A stretch of DNA of 64,000 bases from Knoellia sp. Soil729 (lineage in GTDB: Bacteria > Actinomycetota > Actinomycetes > Actinomycetales > Dermatophilaceae). Positions within the stretch are counted from its first letter, which is position 1. The number at the start of each line of letters is the position of its first letter. Positions 21,469-30,930 of the stretch are shown here, piece after piece. The stretch is taken from positions 29,550 to 93,549 of the forward strand of contig NZ_LMSA01000002.1 of assembly GCF_001427985.1 (NCBI RefSeq), given 5' to 3'. The notes beneath the pieces were generated by a model that made no database searches, was not told the DNA's origin, and was given only the letters and a program-made list of their open reading frames with translations. The position numbers and the translations under genes were made by a program.

Positions 21469-22237
21469 CGAGCACCTGTCCTCCGATGCGGATCGTGAAC
21501 GCGGCCACCACGACGACGAAGATGACGCGGACGAAGCCACTGCCCCGCGACACCGCGGTGCGAGCTCCGACGTAGCCACCCGCGAGGTTGGCCATGGCCA
21601 TGACCGCACCAATCTTCCACATGACGTGGCCACCGGGGGCGAAGACGGTCAGGGCGCCCAGGTTGGTCGCGAAGTTGGCGATCTTGGCCTTGGCGCTGGC
21701 CTCGAGGAACGCGTATCCCATGAGCCCGACCAGCGCGAACACCATGAACGACCCGGTCCCCGGCCCCAGCGCCCCGTCGTAGATCCCGATGACGAAGCCG
21801 ACGGCCATGGCCGTGACGGTGTGTCGCGTGCCGTCCCACCGCAGCGCGGTCTGGGTGCCGAGCGTCGGTTTGAAGAGCGTGTACGCACCGACCGCCACAA
21901 GCATGACGAGGATGATGGGGTTGAACGCCGACTTGGGGATGTGCAGGCCGATCAGTGCACCACCGATGGCCCCGAAGTAGGCCACCCCCGCCATGGGAAG
22001 GGCGGTCCGCAGGTCCGGCCTGACCCGGCGCCAGTAGGTCGTCGCGCTCGCCACCGTGCCCGCGATGGACCCGATCTTGTTGGTCGCGAGGACCTGGGCG
22101 GGGCTTGCCCCGGGGAAGCCCAGGAGCAGAGCCGGGATCTGGATGAGTCCCCCACCACCGACGACCGCGTCGACCCAGCCCGCGACGAAGCCGGCGAGTG
22201 CCATGAGCGCATAGGTCGTCAGTTCGGGATCGCTCAT
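21458..22237 (-). CDS. TauE/SafE family sulfite or small-molecule exporter
   Basis: A 259-residue inner-membrane protein with about eight hydrophobic helices and internal duplication of the TauE/SafE family. The N-terminal GFVAGWVDAVVGGGGLIQIPALL and ATNKIGSIAGT motifs, and IYDGALGPGTGSFMVF in the second half, are typical. Members export sulfite, sulfoacetate or related anions; the substrate here is unknown. ATG overlaps the stop of the HAD gene (ATGA). Confidence 0.9.
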   Translation of the reverse strand: MSDPELTTYALMALAGFVAGWVDAVVGGGGLIQIPALLLGFPGASPAQVLATNKIGSIAGTVASATTYWRRVRPDLRTALPMAGVAYFGAIGGALIGLHIPKSAFNPIILVMLVAVGAYTLFKPTLGTQTALRWDGTRHTVTAMAVGFVIGIYDGALGPGTGSFMVFALVGLMGYAFLEASAKAKIANFATNLGALTVFAPGGHVMWKIGAVMAMANLAGGYVGARTAVSRGSGFVRVIFVVVVAAFTIRIGGQVLGVW

Positions 22238-23016
22238 TCCCCGGAAGCGCCTGCCCAGCGGTCGACGATGTCGAGGATGTCGAGCAGCTCGTGGGCCACG
22301 GCGTCGGGGGTGACGTCGACGTCGACCTGCTGGTCGACGGGGATGTCCGAGTGCGGCACCCAGATGGCGCGCATCCCGACCTGCTGGGGACCGTGGATGT
22401 CCTCGAAGGGCCGGTCACCGACGTAGGCCGCGCACTCCGGCTCGACACCGAGGGCGTCGCACGCAGCGCGGAAGGCGTCGGCGTGCGGCTTCACCACGTG
22501 GATCTCGGAGGAGTAGATGTCGGCGTCGAGCAGGTCCAGCACACCGTCGCGCGCGAAGACCTCGCGGTGGTACTCGCGCGACCAGATCGTGTTGGACAGC
22601 ACGCCGATGCGCAGGCCCCTGTCCCGCAACCCCTCCCAGAGCGGACGGACCTGTTCGTCGGTGTGGGTGTGCGGCTCCCAGAAGCCCCGGTAGGCGGCGA
22701 GGGCCAGGTGGTGCCGGTCGTGTGCCGGGTCCACGCCCGCGACGTCGAGGATCGCCTCGAGGGAGGAGCTCGAGTGGTCGGTCCGGCCACGCTTCCACGC
22801 CTCGCCCTCGGCCTCGAGGATGCGCAGCGCGAGGGAGTCGGCCTCGGCCAGCTCCTCGGGAGGCATCTCGCTCGAGTCGACGGGGATGCCGTGCACCTGG
22901 CGCGCGAACACGCGCCACTGCTCGGGCAGGTCGACCTCGTGCCACGGCGTGAGCGTGCCGCCCCAGTCGAAGACCACCGCCTCGAGGGGTCGAGGGGAGC
23001 CTGCGGCCGCACTCAC
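22234..23016 (-). CDS. HAD-superfamily phosphatase
   Basis: A 260-residue haloacid dehalogenase-like hydrolase. Motif I is [11 protein letters not shown], where the usual DxD has Gly at the second acidic position (DWGGT). Motif II is VLSNTIWS, motif III is the Lys in [10 protein letters not shown], and motif IV is [12 protein letters not shown]. Such DxGGT variants occur in HAD-IA proteins; the substrate is unknown. GTG overlaps the proS stop (GTGA), so it is cotranslated with the tRNA synthetase. Confidence 0.88.
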   Translation of the reverse strand: MSAAAGSPRPLEAVVFDWGGTLTPWHEVDLPEQWRVFARQVHGIPVDSSEMPPEELAEADSLALRILEAEGEAWKRGRTDHSSSSLEAILDVAGVDPAHDRHHLALAAYRGFWEPHTHTDEQVRPLWEGLRDRGLRIGVLSNTIWSREYHREVFARDGVLDLLDADIYSSEIHVVKPHADAFRAACDALGVEPECAAYVGDRPFEDIHGPQQVGMRAIWVPHSDIPVDQQVDVDVTPDAVAHELLDILDIVDRWAGASGE

Positions 23017-24800
23017 GCGGAGTCCCCGCGCACCTCGGCCAGCACCTCGTCGAGGGCCGAGTCGACCGCGACCTCGCGGCGTTCGCCGGTGCGGCGGTCC
23101 TTGATCTCGATGACGCCGTTCTCGAGCGACTTGCCGACGACGACGATGGTCGGGATGCCGATGAGCTCGGAGTCCTTGAACTTCACGCCGGGGCTGACCT
23201 TCTCGCGGTCGTCGTAGAGGACCTCGAGGCCGTGCGCCTCGAGGGCGGCGGTGAGCTCGTCGGCCTTGGCGAAGACGGCCCCGTCGCGCTCACGGTTCTT
23301 GCCCGTGGCCACGACGTGGACGTCGGCGGGGGTGACGGCCCGGGGCCAGCACAGCCCCACCTCGTCGAGGGTGTCCTCCGCGATGGCCGCGACGGCCCGC
23401 GAGACGCCGATGCCGTAGGAGCCCATCGTCACGGTGACGAGCTTGCCGTTCTCGTCGAGCACCTTGAGGTCGAGCGCCTCGGCGAACTTGCGGCCGAGCT
23501 GGAAGATGTGGCCCATCTCGATGCCACGTGCCGTGTGCAGCACGCCGTTGCCGTCCGGGCTGGGGTCCCCGTCACGGATCTCGGCGGCCTGGACGGTGCC
23601 GTCGGCGGTGAAGTCGCGACCGTGGACGAGGTCGAGCACGTGCTTGCCGTGCTCGTCGGCGCCGGTGACCCACGCGGATCCCTCGGCGATCGACGGGTCG
23701 AGGAGGTAGCGGATCTTGGACTCCCGCTCGGCACCGAGCACGCCCGGACCGATGTACCCCTTGGCCAGGACCGGGTTCGCGGCGAAGTCCTTCTCGTCGA
23801 AGGCTGCCACCTCGGCGGGCGCGACGTGGGCCTCGAGTCGCTTGGGGTCGACCTCGCGGTCGCCCGGCACGCCGATGGCGAGCGGCTCGCGGGTGCCGTC
23901 GGGGTGCACGAGCATGACGATGACGTTCTTCAGGGTGTCGGCCGCGGTCCACTCCCGTCCGTCACTGCGCGCGTGGTGGGCGTTGAGCGCGGCGACCAGC
24001 GACTCGATCGTCGGGGTGTCAGGGGTGTCCTCGACGTGCGCGGCCGGCACGCCCGAGGCGTCGACGCCGGCAGCCTGGGGCACGACGACTGCCTCGACGT
24101 TCGCGGCATACGTGCCGGCGTCGTTGCGGACGAAGGTGTCCTCGCCGATCGTGCTCACGGCGAGGAACTCCTCGCTCGCCGAGCCGCCCATGGCACCGGA
24201 CATCGCGGCGACGATGACGTACTCGAACCCGAGCCGGTCGAAGATCCTGATGTAGGCCGCGCGGTGCGCCTGGTACGACGCCTCCAGACCCTCGTCGCTG
24301 ACGTCGAACGAGTACGAGTCCTTCATGATGAACTCGCGCCCGCGCAGGAGCCCGGCACGCGGACGAGCCTCGTCGCGGTACTTGTTCTGGATCTGGTAGA
24401 GGCTGAGCGGCAGGTCCTTGTAGGAGCTGTACATGTCCTTGACGGTGAGGGTGAACATCTCCTCGTGCGTCGGCCCGAGCAGGTAGTCACCACCCTTGCG
24501 GTCCTGGAGCCGGAAGATGTTGTCGCCGTACTCGGTCCACCGGTTCGTCGCCTCGTAGGGCTCACGCGGCAGCAGCGCGGGGAAGGTCAGCTCCTGCGCG
24601 CCGATCGCGTCCATCTCCTCGCGCACGATCGCCTCGACCTTGCGAAGGACCCTCAGCCCCAAGGGCAGCCACGTGTAGATGCCGGGAGCGGCACGGCGCA
24701 CGTAGCCGGCACGCACGAGGAGACGGTGGCCCGGCAGCTCGGCGTCGGCCGGGTCCTCGCGCAGGGTTCGCAGGAAGAGCGAGGACATGCGCAGCGCCAC
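23013..24800 (-). CDS. proS: Prolyl-tRNA synthetase (bacterial type)
   Basis: Charges tRNA-Pro. The 595-residue protein has class II motif 1 to 3 segments ([58 protein letters not shown]). It also has the editing insertion domain (about 225-400) that removes Ala-tRNA-Pro, and a C-terminal anticodon-binding domain (about 485-595). GTG at 24798-24800 is preceded by GGAG; an ATG four codons later is possible. It heads an operon with HAD, TauE and kinase genes, all overlapping. Confidence 0.97.
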   Translation of the reverse strand: MALRMSSLFLRTLREDPADAELPGHRLLVRAGYVRRAAPGIYTWLPLGLRVLRKVEAIVREEMDAIGAQELTFPALLPREPYEATNRWTEYGDNIFRLQDRKGGDYLLGPTHEEMFTLTVKDMYSSYKDLPLSLYQIQNKYRDEARPRAGLLRGREFIMKDSYSFDVSDEGLEASYQAHRAAYIRIFDRLGFEYVIVAAMSGAMGGSASEEFLAVSTIGEDTFVRNDAGTYAANVEAVVVPQAAGVDASGVPAAHVEDTPDTPTIESLVAALNAHHARSDGREWTAADTLKNVIVMLVHPDGTREPLAIGVPGDREVDPKRLEAHVAPAEVAAFDEKDFAANPVLAKGYIGPGVLGAERESKIRYLLDPSIAEGSAWVTGADEHGKHVLDLVHGRDFTADGTVQAAEIRDGDPSPDGNGVLHTARGIEMGHIFQLGRKFAEALDLKVLDENGKLVTVTMGSYGIGVSRAVAAIAEDTLDEVGLCWPRAVTPADVHVVATGKNRERDGAVFAKADELTAALEAHGLEVLYDDREKVSPGVKFKDSELIGIPTIVVVGKSLENGVIEIKDRRTGERREVAVDSALDEVLAEVRGDSA

Positions 24801-24863
24801 GGGAAGTCTCCAGGTGTCAGTGAGGGGGAACTCGCCAAGGATAACGACGCCGGTGTATGCCGT

Positions 24864-26123
24864 TCACCCGCATTCCGCGTGGCTCGCCGTGGGTGCCGCC
24901 CGCCGCAGGGCCGGCACCCAGGTGAGCAGGGCCGCGCACCCGTTGGCCAGGGCGACGACGACCAGGGCTGTTGGCACTCCCGCACGCGACGCCACCTGCC
25001 CGGAGAGGAGGACCCCGAGGGTCGCTCCCCCACCCCACGAGATCGTCCTCGACGCGGTGCTGACCCGCGAGAGCAGTTGCTCGGGGATGACCTGCATCCG
25101 GTAGGTCACCGTCGCCGAGATGACCAGCACGTGAAGCACTGCGTAGGTGACGTAGACCGCGAGCGCCGGTCCGTAGCGGTCGAGCCGGCTCAGCACCCCG
25201 AGCAGCACCGTCATCACCGGGAAGAGGACCTGCGCGAGCCGGATGGCACCGAAGCGGCGGCTGAGCCGGGGCATGACGAGCGAGGCGGCGAACGCCCCGG
25301 CCGCCCAGCCGCCGAAGAGGAGGCCGAACCGCCAGCCGCTCGTGCCGACACCGAGGACCCGGTCGGCCCAGGGCACGATCAGCCCCAGGAGGGCGGCGGC
25401 CGAGCCGGCCCCGAAGAAGGCGACCATCGCCAGCGGCCACAGGGTGGGGTGCCTGCGCAGGAAGTGCAGGCCCTCGCGGAGGTCGGCCCACAGGACGGTG
25501 GGCGTGACGGGTGCCGCGCGGTCGCGCACACCGTTCAGGGCGGTCCTGATGGCCCGCACGAGCAACAGGCTGCCGAGGAACGACAGCACGTCGACGACGA
25601 GCAGCGTCGCCGGGGACCAGATCGCGAGGGCAAGTCCGGCGGCGGCCGGCATCGCGACCTCCAGCACGCCCTGCGTTCCCCAGATGCGGGCGTTGGCGTC
25701 CGGCAGTCGCAGGCGGCCCACGAGCGACGGAAGCGCTCCGGCACTGGACCCGTCGAAGAGGACGGCGGCTGATGCCGAGGCGAAGGCGGCGGCATACACA
25801 TGGGGAAGCGTGAGCACGCCGGCGACGTGCGCGATCACAAGGCTCGCGATGGCCGACGCGCTGACGAGGTCCGCGGCGATCATGATGCGACGCCGGTCGA
25901 AGCGGTCGCCCAGCACGCCGCCGGCCAGCCCGAAGAAGGCCATCGAGAGCGTGCTCGTCGCCATGAGCGCCGAGGTGAGCGCTGGCGAGCCGGTGAGCTG
26001 GTAGATGAGCACCGGCAGCGCGACCGCCGTGACGGAGGAGCCGATCATCGTCACCGCGCGTGAGGCCCAGTAGCGCAGGAAGTCGCCGTGCCGCCACAGG
26101 CTCGGGGCGGCGGTCTGGGTCAC
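24864..26123 (-). CDS. MFS transporter (EntS-like exporter)
   Basis: A 419-residue major facilitator with about twelve membrane helices. The loop between helices 2 and 3 reads GGVLGDRFDRRRIMIAADL, the MFS signature A region. The overall pattern resembles the enterobactin-exporter EntS/antibiotic efflux group (MFS_3). Substrate is unknown. GTG at 26121-26123 opens with TQTAAPSLWRHGDFLRYWASR. It is divergent from the alkyltransferase-like gene, with 23 bases between starts. Confidence 0.88.
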   Translation of the reverse strand: MTQTAAPSLWRHGDFLRYWASRAVTMIGSSVTAVALPVLIYQLTGSPALTSALMATSTLSMAFFGLAGGVLGDRFDRRRIMIAADLVSASAIASLVIAHVAGVLTLPHVYAAAFASASAAVLFDGSSAGALPSLVGRLRLPDANARIWGTQGVLEVAMPAAAGLALAIWSPATLLVVDVLSFLGSLLLVRAIRTALNGVRDRAAPVTPTVLWADLREGLHFLRRHPTLWPLAMVAFFGAGSAAALLGLIVPWADRVLGVGTSGWRFGLLFGGWAAGAFAASLVMPRLSRRFGAIRLAQVLFPVMTVLLGVLSRLDRYGPALAVYVTYAVLHVLVISATVTYRMQVIPEQLLSRVSTASRTISWGGGATLGVLLSGQVASRAGVPTALVVVALANGCAALLTWVPALRRAAPTASHAECG

Positions 26124-26146
26124 TGCGCCAGCCTAGGCTGGCCGCC

Positions 26147-26677
26147 ATGGCGAGCGAGCTGACGATCGAGCGGGTGCTGACCCTGGTCGAGCTGGTGCCG
26201 CGCGGGCGGGTCGTGAGCTATGGCGACCTGGGCGCCATCGTCGGGATCGGGCCGCGCCAGGTGGGTTCGTTTCTGCGCCACCACAGCGACGGGCTGCCGT
26301 GGTGGCGGATCACCAACGCGTCGGGTGACCTGCCGGCGCCCCTGCTCACCCAGGCCATACCGCACTGGGCGGACGAGGGGATCCTCCTCAAGCGCAACGG
26401 CCTGGGCTGCCGGATCGCCGACTACCGCGCGGACCTCGACGCCCTCGCCACCGCCTACCGGCAGCGGATCGCCGACACGCTCGCCACGATGGGGACACCG
26501 CTGCCGACGACGAGCGCCCCGGCCGCTCGAGCCCTTGCCTCGGCCTCGATCACCACCCTCGAAGAGCTGAGCGAGTGGCGTCGTGCAGACGTCGCCGGCC
26601 TGCACGGCATGGGCCCCGAGGCGCTCGGCGTCCTGGACTCAGCGCTGCGTGATGCCGGCCTCGGGTGGAGGCGATGA
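26147..26677 (+). CDS. Alkyltransferase-like (ATL) DNA repair protein
   Basis: A 176-residue protein. The N-terminal MGMT DNA-binding domain has VVSYGDLGAIVGIGPRQVGSF, and the active-site motif PCHR is replaced by PWWR at about residue 51. It therefore lacks the alkyl-accepting Cys. ATL proteins bind O6-alkylguanine and recruit nucleotide excision repair. The C-terminal 60 residues (TTLEELSEWRRADVAGLHGMGPEAL) resemble a helix-hairpin-helix DNA-binding domain, making this a two-domain ATL. ATG at 26147-26149 was chosen for the conserved start ELTIERVLTLVELVP. Confidence 0.85.
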   Translation: MASELTIERVLTLVELVPRGRVVSYGDLGAIVGIGPRQVGSFLRHHSDGLPWWRITNASGDLPAPLLTQAIPHWADEGILLKRNGLGCRIADYRADLDALATAYRQRIADTLATMGTPLPTTSAPAARALASASITTLEELSEWRRADVAGLHGMGPEALGVLDSALRDAGLGWRR

Positions 26678-26701
26678 CTCGATGCCCGACGTCGGCGTCA
26701 T

Positions 26702-26743
26702 GGTCATGCCGGACGCGTCGGATGTGACGCGTTCGGCATGACC
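26702..26743. repeat. Palindromic repeat before the DUF559 gene (family 3)
   Basis: Two 18-base arms (26702-26719 and 26726-26743; start GGTCATGCC) pair with one wobble around a 6-base loop, 24 bases after the ATL gene. A second copy with the same 41-base layout lies at 27738-27777, so the two bracket the DUF559 gene. It may terminate the ATL transcript. Confidence 0.75.
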
Positions 26744-26747
26744 TTGG

Positions 26748-26811
26748 CTGTCCACAGGTGAGTGGACCGGCCCGCGCTGTCCACAGGTCACGCTCCGCGG
26801 CCTTGTCCACC
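26748..26811 (+). promoter_or_regulatory. DnaA-box-like cluster upstream of the DUF559 gene
   Basis: CTGTCCACA at 26748-26756 and again at 26778-26786, both followed by GG, are 30 bases apart in the same orientation. TTGTCCACC follows at 26803-26811. The actinobacterial DnaA-box consensus is TTGTCCACA. DnaA binding is an inference. Confidence 0.5.
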
Positions 26812-26837
26812 GAGGACGTCCCCCGCAGGGTCGCTGC

Positions 26838-27776
26838 ATGCCCTCACCCAGCCCTTCCCGGCGCGCCACCGTGGCCGAGGCGATTGCCCTCGACCACGGA
26901 GGAGTGGCCCATCGGGCCGAGCTGCGACGCCACGGCGTGGACCGCCATGCCGTCCGGACGGAGGTCCGCTCCCGGCGGTGGGAGGTCGTGGGCAGGCACA
27001 CCGTGCGAGTCCTCTCCGTCCCCGAGGCGCCGGCCGCCGCGTGGTGGACGGCGGTCTGGGAGTCGGGCTCCGGTGCCGTGCTCGACGGGGCCGCTGCCTT
27101 GGTGGCCCAGGGCATGACCGGCTTCACGCCCGACCTCATCGACGTCTCGCTTCCCAGGGCGTCGACGCGCTTCGACGTGCCGGGGGTGCGGCCGCACGTG
27201 TGGCGTCAGCTCCCACCCACGATTCGCGCCGGGGTGCCACGAGTGCGTCCCGAGCAGGCCCTCATCCATGCCGCTCAATGGGCACGCACCGACCGGCAGG
27301 CCGCACTCGTCATCTGCCTGCCCGTCCAGCAACGGCTGGTGCGACCCGCCGCTGTGCTCGCTGCGTGGGCAGAGGTGACGCGATCTCCACGACGAGCGTT
27401 CGTCGGGCACGTCATCGGCGACGTCTGCGACGGGGCCCACTCCCTCGGTGAGCTCGACTTCACCACGTGGTGCCGGCGCTACCGCATCCCTCCTCCGCGC
27501 CGGCAGGTGGTGCGCGTGCTGCCCTCGGGTCGGGCCTACCTCGACGCCGAGTGGGAGGGACTCGTGGTCGAGATCGATGGTGGCCACCACCTCCTCGGCA
27601 TGAACCCGCTCGATGACGCACTGCGCTCCAACGACGTCGTCATCGAGGGTTCGCGGGTGCTGCGGCTCCCCGTGCTCGGGCTGCGGCTCGAGCCCGAACG
27701 GTTCATGATGCAGGTGAAGCTCGCGGTCGAGCGTTACGTCATGCCAAACGCGTCACAGATGCCGCGTCTGGCATGA
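26838..27776 (+). CDS. AbiEi-like N-terminal domain plus DUF559 endonuclease-like protein
   Basis: A 312-residue protein. Residues about 10-55 (VAEAIALDHGGVAHRAELRRHG) resemble the AbiEi antitoxin winged helix. The C-terminal part (AYLDAEWEGLVVEIDGGHHL, then DALRSNDVVIEGSRVLRLPV) is a DUF559 domain of the very-short-patch-repair/PD-(D/E)xK nuclease type. No AbiEii-like toxin gene is adjacent, so a complete type IV toxin-antitoxin system is not supported. Matching palindromes lie on both sides, and the downstream one encodes the last residues and overlaps the stop. Function unknown. Confidence 0.8.
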   Translation: MPSPSPSRRATVAEAIALDHGGVAHRAELRRHGVDRHAVRTEVRSRRWEVVGRHTVRVLSVPEAPAAAWWTAVWESGSGAVLDGAAALVAQGMTGFTPDLIDVSLPRASTRFDVPGVRPHVWRQLPPTIRAGVPRVRPEQALIHAAQWARTDRQAALVICLPVQQRLVRPAAVLAAWAEVTRSPRRAFVGHVIGDVCDGAHSLGELDFTTWCRRYRIPPPRRQVVRVLPSGRAYLDAEWEGLVVEIDGGHHLLGMNPLDDALRSNDVVIEGSRVLRLPVLGLRLEPERFMMQVKLAVERYVMPNASQMPRLA

Positions 27777-27777
27777 C
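27738..27777. repeat. Palindromic repeat over the DUF559 stop codon (family 3)
   Basis: Arms of 15 bases (27738-27752 and 27763-27777) pair with one mismatch. The copy shares the GTCATGCC...ACGCG...GGCATGACC frame with 26702-26743. It encodes the last dozen residues of the DUF559 protein and includes its TGA. It may act as terminator. Confidence 0.7.
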
Positions 27778-27819
27778 CGGGATGGGGTCCGGGCTCTGTG
27801 GCACCGACCGAACCAGCCG

Positions 27820-28230
27820 TCAGTGGCGACCGGCGGCGCGCAGTGCCGTGCGGATGAGCGGCCACTGCATCGGCAGGCGCGCGATCGTCGCCGCGAGGAA
27901 GGCCTTGGACCCGGTGTCCCCCTTGCGCTGGGCCCGCTTGGCATGGTCGGTGCTCATCTTGACGTTGCCCGGGAACACCGCGACGAGGAGCACGGCGCTG
28001 GCCAGACCCGCGGCCTTGCGGGTGCGCGGGTGCAACAGTCCCACCCCGCAGACGATCTCGGCGACACCGCTGACGAAGACCAGCTCGCGGCGGCGGGGCA
28101 GTGCGTCAGGCACCATCCCCTCGAACGTCTGGGGCCGCACGAGGTGGGTGGCTCCCGAGCTGAGGAACAGCGTCGCCAGCCCGATGGTGGCCTTGTCGAG
28201 CGGCGGGATCGTCCGCGGGGTCACTGGCAT
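27820..28230 (-). CDS. DoxX-like small membrane protein
   Basis: A 136-residue membrane protein with four hydrophobic segments, matching the DoxX-like group (ATLFLSSGATHLVRPQTFEGMVPDALP, then LVFVSGVAEIVCGVGLL). DoxX-like proteins are linked to redox balance in some bacteria, but the biochemical role is unclear. The C-terminus is basic. An inverted repeat lies 18 bases upstream of the start. Single-gene unit. Confidence 0.75.
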   Translation of the reverse strand: MPVTPRTIPPLDKATIGLATLFLSSGATHLVRPQTFEGMVPDALPRRRELVFVSGVAEIVCGVGLLHPRTRKAAGLASAVLLVAVFPGNVKMSTDHAKRAQRKGDTGSKAFLAATIARLPMQWPLIRTALRAAGRH

Positions 28231-28247
28231 GCCGTCATCCTGTCAGG

Positions 28248-28265
28248 GGTCACACACCTGTGACC
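28248..28265. promoter_or_regulatory. Inverted repeat upstream of the DoxX-like gene, operator candidate
   Basis: A perfect 7-base inverted repeat, GGTCACA and TGTGACC with 4 bases between, lies 18 bases before the DoxX-like start and 55 bases after the YCII gene. The position suits a repressor site; a weak terminator is the alternative. Confidence 0.4.
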
Positions 28266-28319
28266 GGGAGCAGTTGCGCCAGCTGGCGTTCATGGAGCCA
28301 TGCGGTCGACGGTGGTTGT

Positions 28320-28673
28320 TCAGCCCTCGAAGGGCCACATCTCCCGCACCTCGATGACCCCACCGTGCGCCATGGAGTGCCCGGACGCGATCTGCACGGC
28401 CTCCTCCATCGAGTCGCACTCGAGCACGTCGAAGCCGGCGATCAGCTCGCTGGTCTCGGTGAACGGCCCCTCCGTCAGCACGACTTCGCCGCTGCGCACG
28501 CGGACGCTGCGGGCCTCGGACACCGGACGCAGCCTCTCCCCCATGACGTACTTGCCGGCGTCGTTGGCCGCCCGCCACCACTGCTCGACGTCGGGTGCCC
28601 CGTCACGGTCCGCCTGCGAGGGCGGCTGGGGCGAGTCGGCGCGGTCGCGGCAGACGAGCATGAGGTACTGCAT
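28320..28673 (-). CDS. YCII-related domain protein
   Basis: A 117-residue dimeric-alpha-beta-barrel protein of the YCII/DGPF group (MQYLMLVCRD at the start, LTEGPFTETSELIAGFDVLEC in the middle, HGGVIEVREMWPF at the end). Such proteins often accompany extracytoplasmic-function sigma factors, but none is adjacent here. ATG at 28671-28673 was chosen because MQYLMLV is the conserved start and GGA lies upstream. Function unknown. Confidence 0.85.
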   Translation of the reverse strand: MQYLMLVCRDRADSPQPPSQADRDGAPDVEQWWRAANDAGKYVMGERLRPVSEARSVRVRSGEVVLTEGPFTETSELIAGFDVLECDSMEEAVQIASGHSMAHGGVIEVREMWPFEG

Positions 28674-28773
28674 GGGAGGTCCTTCTTTCGTTGGGGTCAT
28701 GGGCGAACTTCACCTCGATGACGAACGGGGACGGCCGTCATCGACAGAGCGAGCCGAGAAGTTTCGAGCCCGC

Positions 28774-29619
28774 TCAGAGCAGGACCGTGGTGAAGTCGCC
28801 GACAGGGGTGAGGCCCAGTCGCGCATAGGTCGCGAGCGCCGGGGCGTTGAAGTCGTTGACATAGAGCGAGACCATCGGCGCCGGCCCGGCCATCACCTGC
28901 TCCATCACCGAGGCGAGCATCGGTGCCGCGAGCCCCTGCCCGCGCAGGTGCGGCGCCAGCCACACCCCCTGCAGCTGGGCGCACCCCAGGGCCAGCGACC
29001 CGACGTCCGTCTTGAAGATGACCTCGCCATCCTCGACGACGACATAGGTGTGGCCCTGCGCGATGAGCGCCGCGAGCGACCCGCGATAGCCGCGGCTGTT
29101 GCCGGAGTAGGGCGCATAGCCGATTTCTGCGGTGAACATGTGCACGGCCGCCGGGAGCACGAGGTCGAGCTCCTCGGCCCGGGCCAGCCGCACCCGCGGA
29201 TCCATGTCGACGCCCAGGACCGACGGCGGGGTGGACGTCGAGAGCAGCGGCTGGTGGGAACGCACCGCCCGGGGCGCTCCCCAGTGCGGCTCCAGCGCGT
29301 TCCACAGGTCGACGACCTCGTCGCGCGAGCCCAGCAACGATGCGACGCGACCGCGCCACCGACGCATGCGCTCGGCATACAGGGCTCGTGAATCGGCCGA
29401 CGTCTCGACGGGGACCACGTTGGCGCTGGCCCAGCACACCGAGGTGAGGCGACCGTCCTCACGCACGCCCATCGCCGAGGAGACCGATCCGGTCCTGACG
29501 GACTCGAGGATGCGCGCGGCGACGAAGACGTGCGCCGCGACATTGCGCGAGCAGAGCTCGAGGGCGTCGTCGACGTCGGTTCTGGTGAGCGACCTCACCG
29601 GGGTGCGGGTGCGAAGCAC
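28774..29619 (-). CDS. GNAT acetyltransferase with DUF4081 (Rv2867c-like)
   Basis: A 281-residue protein with an N-terminal DUF4081 region and a C-terminal GNAT fold. The acetyl-CoA loop reads VWLAPHLRGQGLAAPML at about 220-236, followed by LYVNDFNAPALATYARLGL. In mycobacteria the equivalent gene also lies downstream of ispG-rip1-dxr, so the order is conserved. GTG at 29617-29619 is used. The substrate is unknown. Confidence 0.87.
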   Translation of the reverse strand: MLRTRTPVRSLTRTDVDDALELCSRNVAAHVFVAARILESVRTGSVSSAMGVREDGRLTSVCWASANVVPVETSADSRALYAERMRRWRGRVASLLGSRDEVVDLWNALEPHWGAPRAVRSHQPLLSTSTPPSVLGVDMDPRVRLARAEELDLVLPAAVHMFTAEIGYAPYSGNSRGYRGSLAALIAQGHTYVVVEDGEVIFKTDVGSLALGCAQLQGVWLAPHLRGQGLAAPMLASVMEQVMAGPAPMVSLYVNDFNAPALATYARLGLTPVGDFTTVLL

Positions 29620-29708
29620 GTGCTCAGCCTAAGCGGCGAGCACCCTTCTCACCGGCAGTTGTGAGTCCCTTTGCCGACAGCACGTATGCCGCCCGCCCGC
29701 CGAACGCG

Positions 29709-30878
29709 TCAGCTGACCGTGACGCTCGGAGCACCTGCGGACGCCTCGTCCATGGGCTCGCCCATCTCGTCGGCGATGCGCATGGCCTCCTCGATGAGCG
29801 TCTCGACGATCATCGCCTCGGGCACGGTCTTGATGACCTCGCCCTTGACGAAGATCTGGCCCTTGCCGTTGCCGGAGGCGACACCGAGGTCGGCCTCACG
29901 GGCCTCGCCGGGGCCGTTGACGACACAGCCCATGACGGCCACCCGCAGGGGCACGGTCATGCCCTCGAGGCCTGCCGTGACCTGCTCGGCCAAGGTGTAG
30001 ACGTCGACCTGGGCGCGACCGCACGACGGGCACGACACGATCTCGAGCTTGCGCGGCTTGAGGTTGAGCGACTGCAGGATCTGGTTGCCGACCTTGACCT
30101 CCTCCACCGGAGGGGCGGAGAGGGAGACACGGATGGTGTCGCCGATGCCCTGGGAGAGCAGCGCCCCGAAGGCGGTCGCCGACTTGATGGTGCCCTGGAA
30201 GGCGGGACCGGCCTCGGTGACGCCGAGGTGCAGGGGCCAGTCGCCCCGCTCGGAGAGCATCTCGTAGGCGCGGACCATGACGACGGGGTCGTTGTGCTTG
30301 ACCGAGATCTTGAAGTCGTGGAAGTCGTGCTCCTCGAACAGGCTGGCCTCCCACACCGCGGACTCGACGAGCGCCTCGGCGGTGGCCTTGCCGTACTTCT
30401 GGAGCAGGCGCGGGTCGAGCGAGCCGGCGTTGACGCCGATGCGGATCGAGACACCCGCGTCCTTGGCGGCCGCGGCGATCTGCTTGACCTGGTCGTCGAA
30501 CTTGCGGATGTTGCCCGGGTTGACCCGGACCGCGGCGCAGCCGGCGTCGATGGCGGCGAAGACGTACTTGGGCTGGAAGTGGATGTCGGCGATCACCGGG
30601 ATCTGCGACTTGCGCGCGATCGCGGGCAGTGCCTCGGCGTCGTCCTGGCTCGGGCACGCGACGCGCACGATGTCGCAGCCGGTCGCCGTGAGCTCGGCGA
30701 TCTGCTGGAGCGTGGCGTTGATGTCGGTCGTCGGGGTGGTCGTCATCGACTGCACCGAGATGGGTGCGTCGCCGCCGACCTCGACCTTGCCGACCTTGAT
30801 CTTGCGGGTCTTGCGGCGCGGAGCCAACACGGGGGCGGGCAGGGACGGCATACCGAGACCAACAGTCATGTCATCCAT
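29709..30878 (-). CDS. ispG: 4-hydroxy-3-methylbut-2-enyl diphosphate synthase IspG (GcpE)
   Basis: Fe4S4 enzyme of the MEP isoprenoid pathway converting MEcPP to HMBPP. The 389-residue product has the TIM-barrel half ([19 protein letters not shown]) and the cluster-binding Cys in [11 protein letters not shown] and [21 protein letters not shown] at 30876-30878 (MDDMTVG) is used; an ATG three codons later is equally possible, and neither has a clear ribosome-binding site. A longer upstream frame crosses the inverted repeat and is unlikely. It follows rip1 and dxr, another MEP gene. Confidence 0.95.
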   Translation of the reverse strand: MDDMTVGLGMPSLPAPVLAPRRKTRKIKVGKVEVGGDAPISVQSMTTTPTTDINATLQQIAELTATGCDIVRVACPSQDDAEALPAIARKSQIPVIADIHFQPKYVFAAIDAGCAAVRVNPGNIRKFDDQVKQIAAAAKDAGVSIRIGVNAGSLDPRLLQKYGKATAEALVESAVWEASLFEEHDFHDFKISVKHNDPVVMVRAYEMLSERGDWPLHLGVTEAGPAFQGTIKSATAFGALLSQGIGDTIRVSLSAPPVEEVKVGNQILQSLNLKPRKLEIVSCPSCGRAQVDVYTLAEQVTAGLEGMTVPLRVAVMGCVVNGPGEAREADLGVASGNGKGQIFVKGEVIKTVPEAMIVETLIEEAMRIADEMGEPMDEASAGAPSVTVS

Positions 30879-30930
30879 TATCACGCACGCAACCGACACC
30901 CCCGAACGCCGCACCCACCTCGCCCTGCGC

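Noticed and set aside
23232-25772. 846-codon open frame on the + strand opposite proS
   Set aside because: It mirrors proS and the MFS exporter, both clearly recognised on the minus strand; high G+C produces such antisense frames throughout.
26838-27776. Complete type IV (AbiE) toxin-antitoxin system
   Set aside because: Only the AbiEi-like/DUF559 protein is present; no AbiEii nucleotidyltransferase gene adjoins it.
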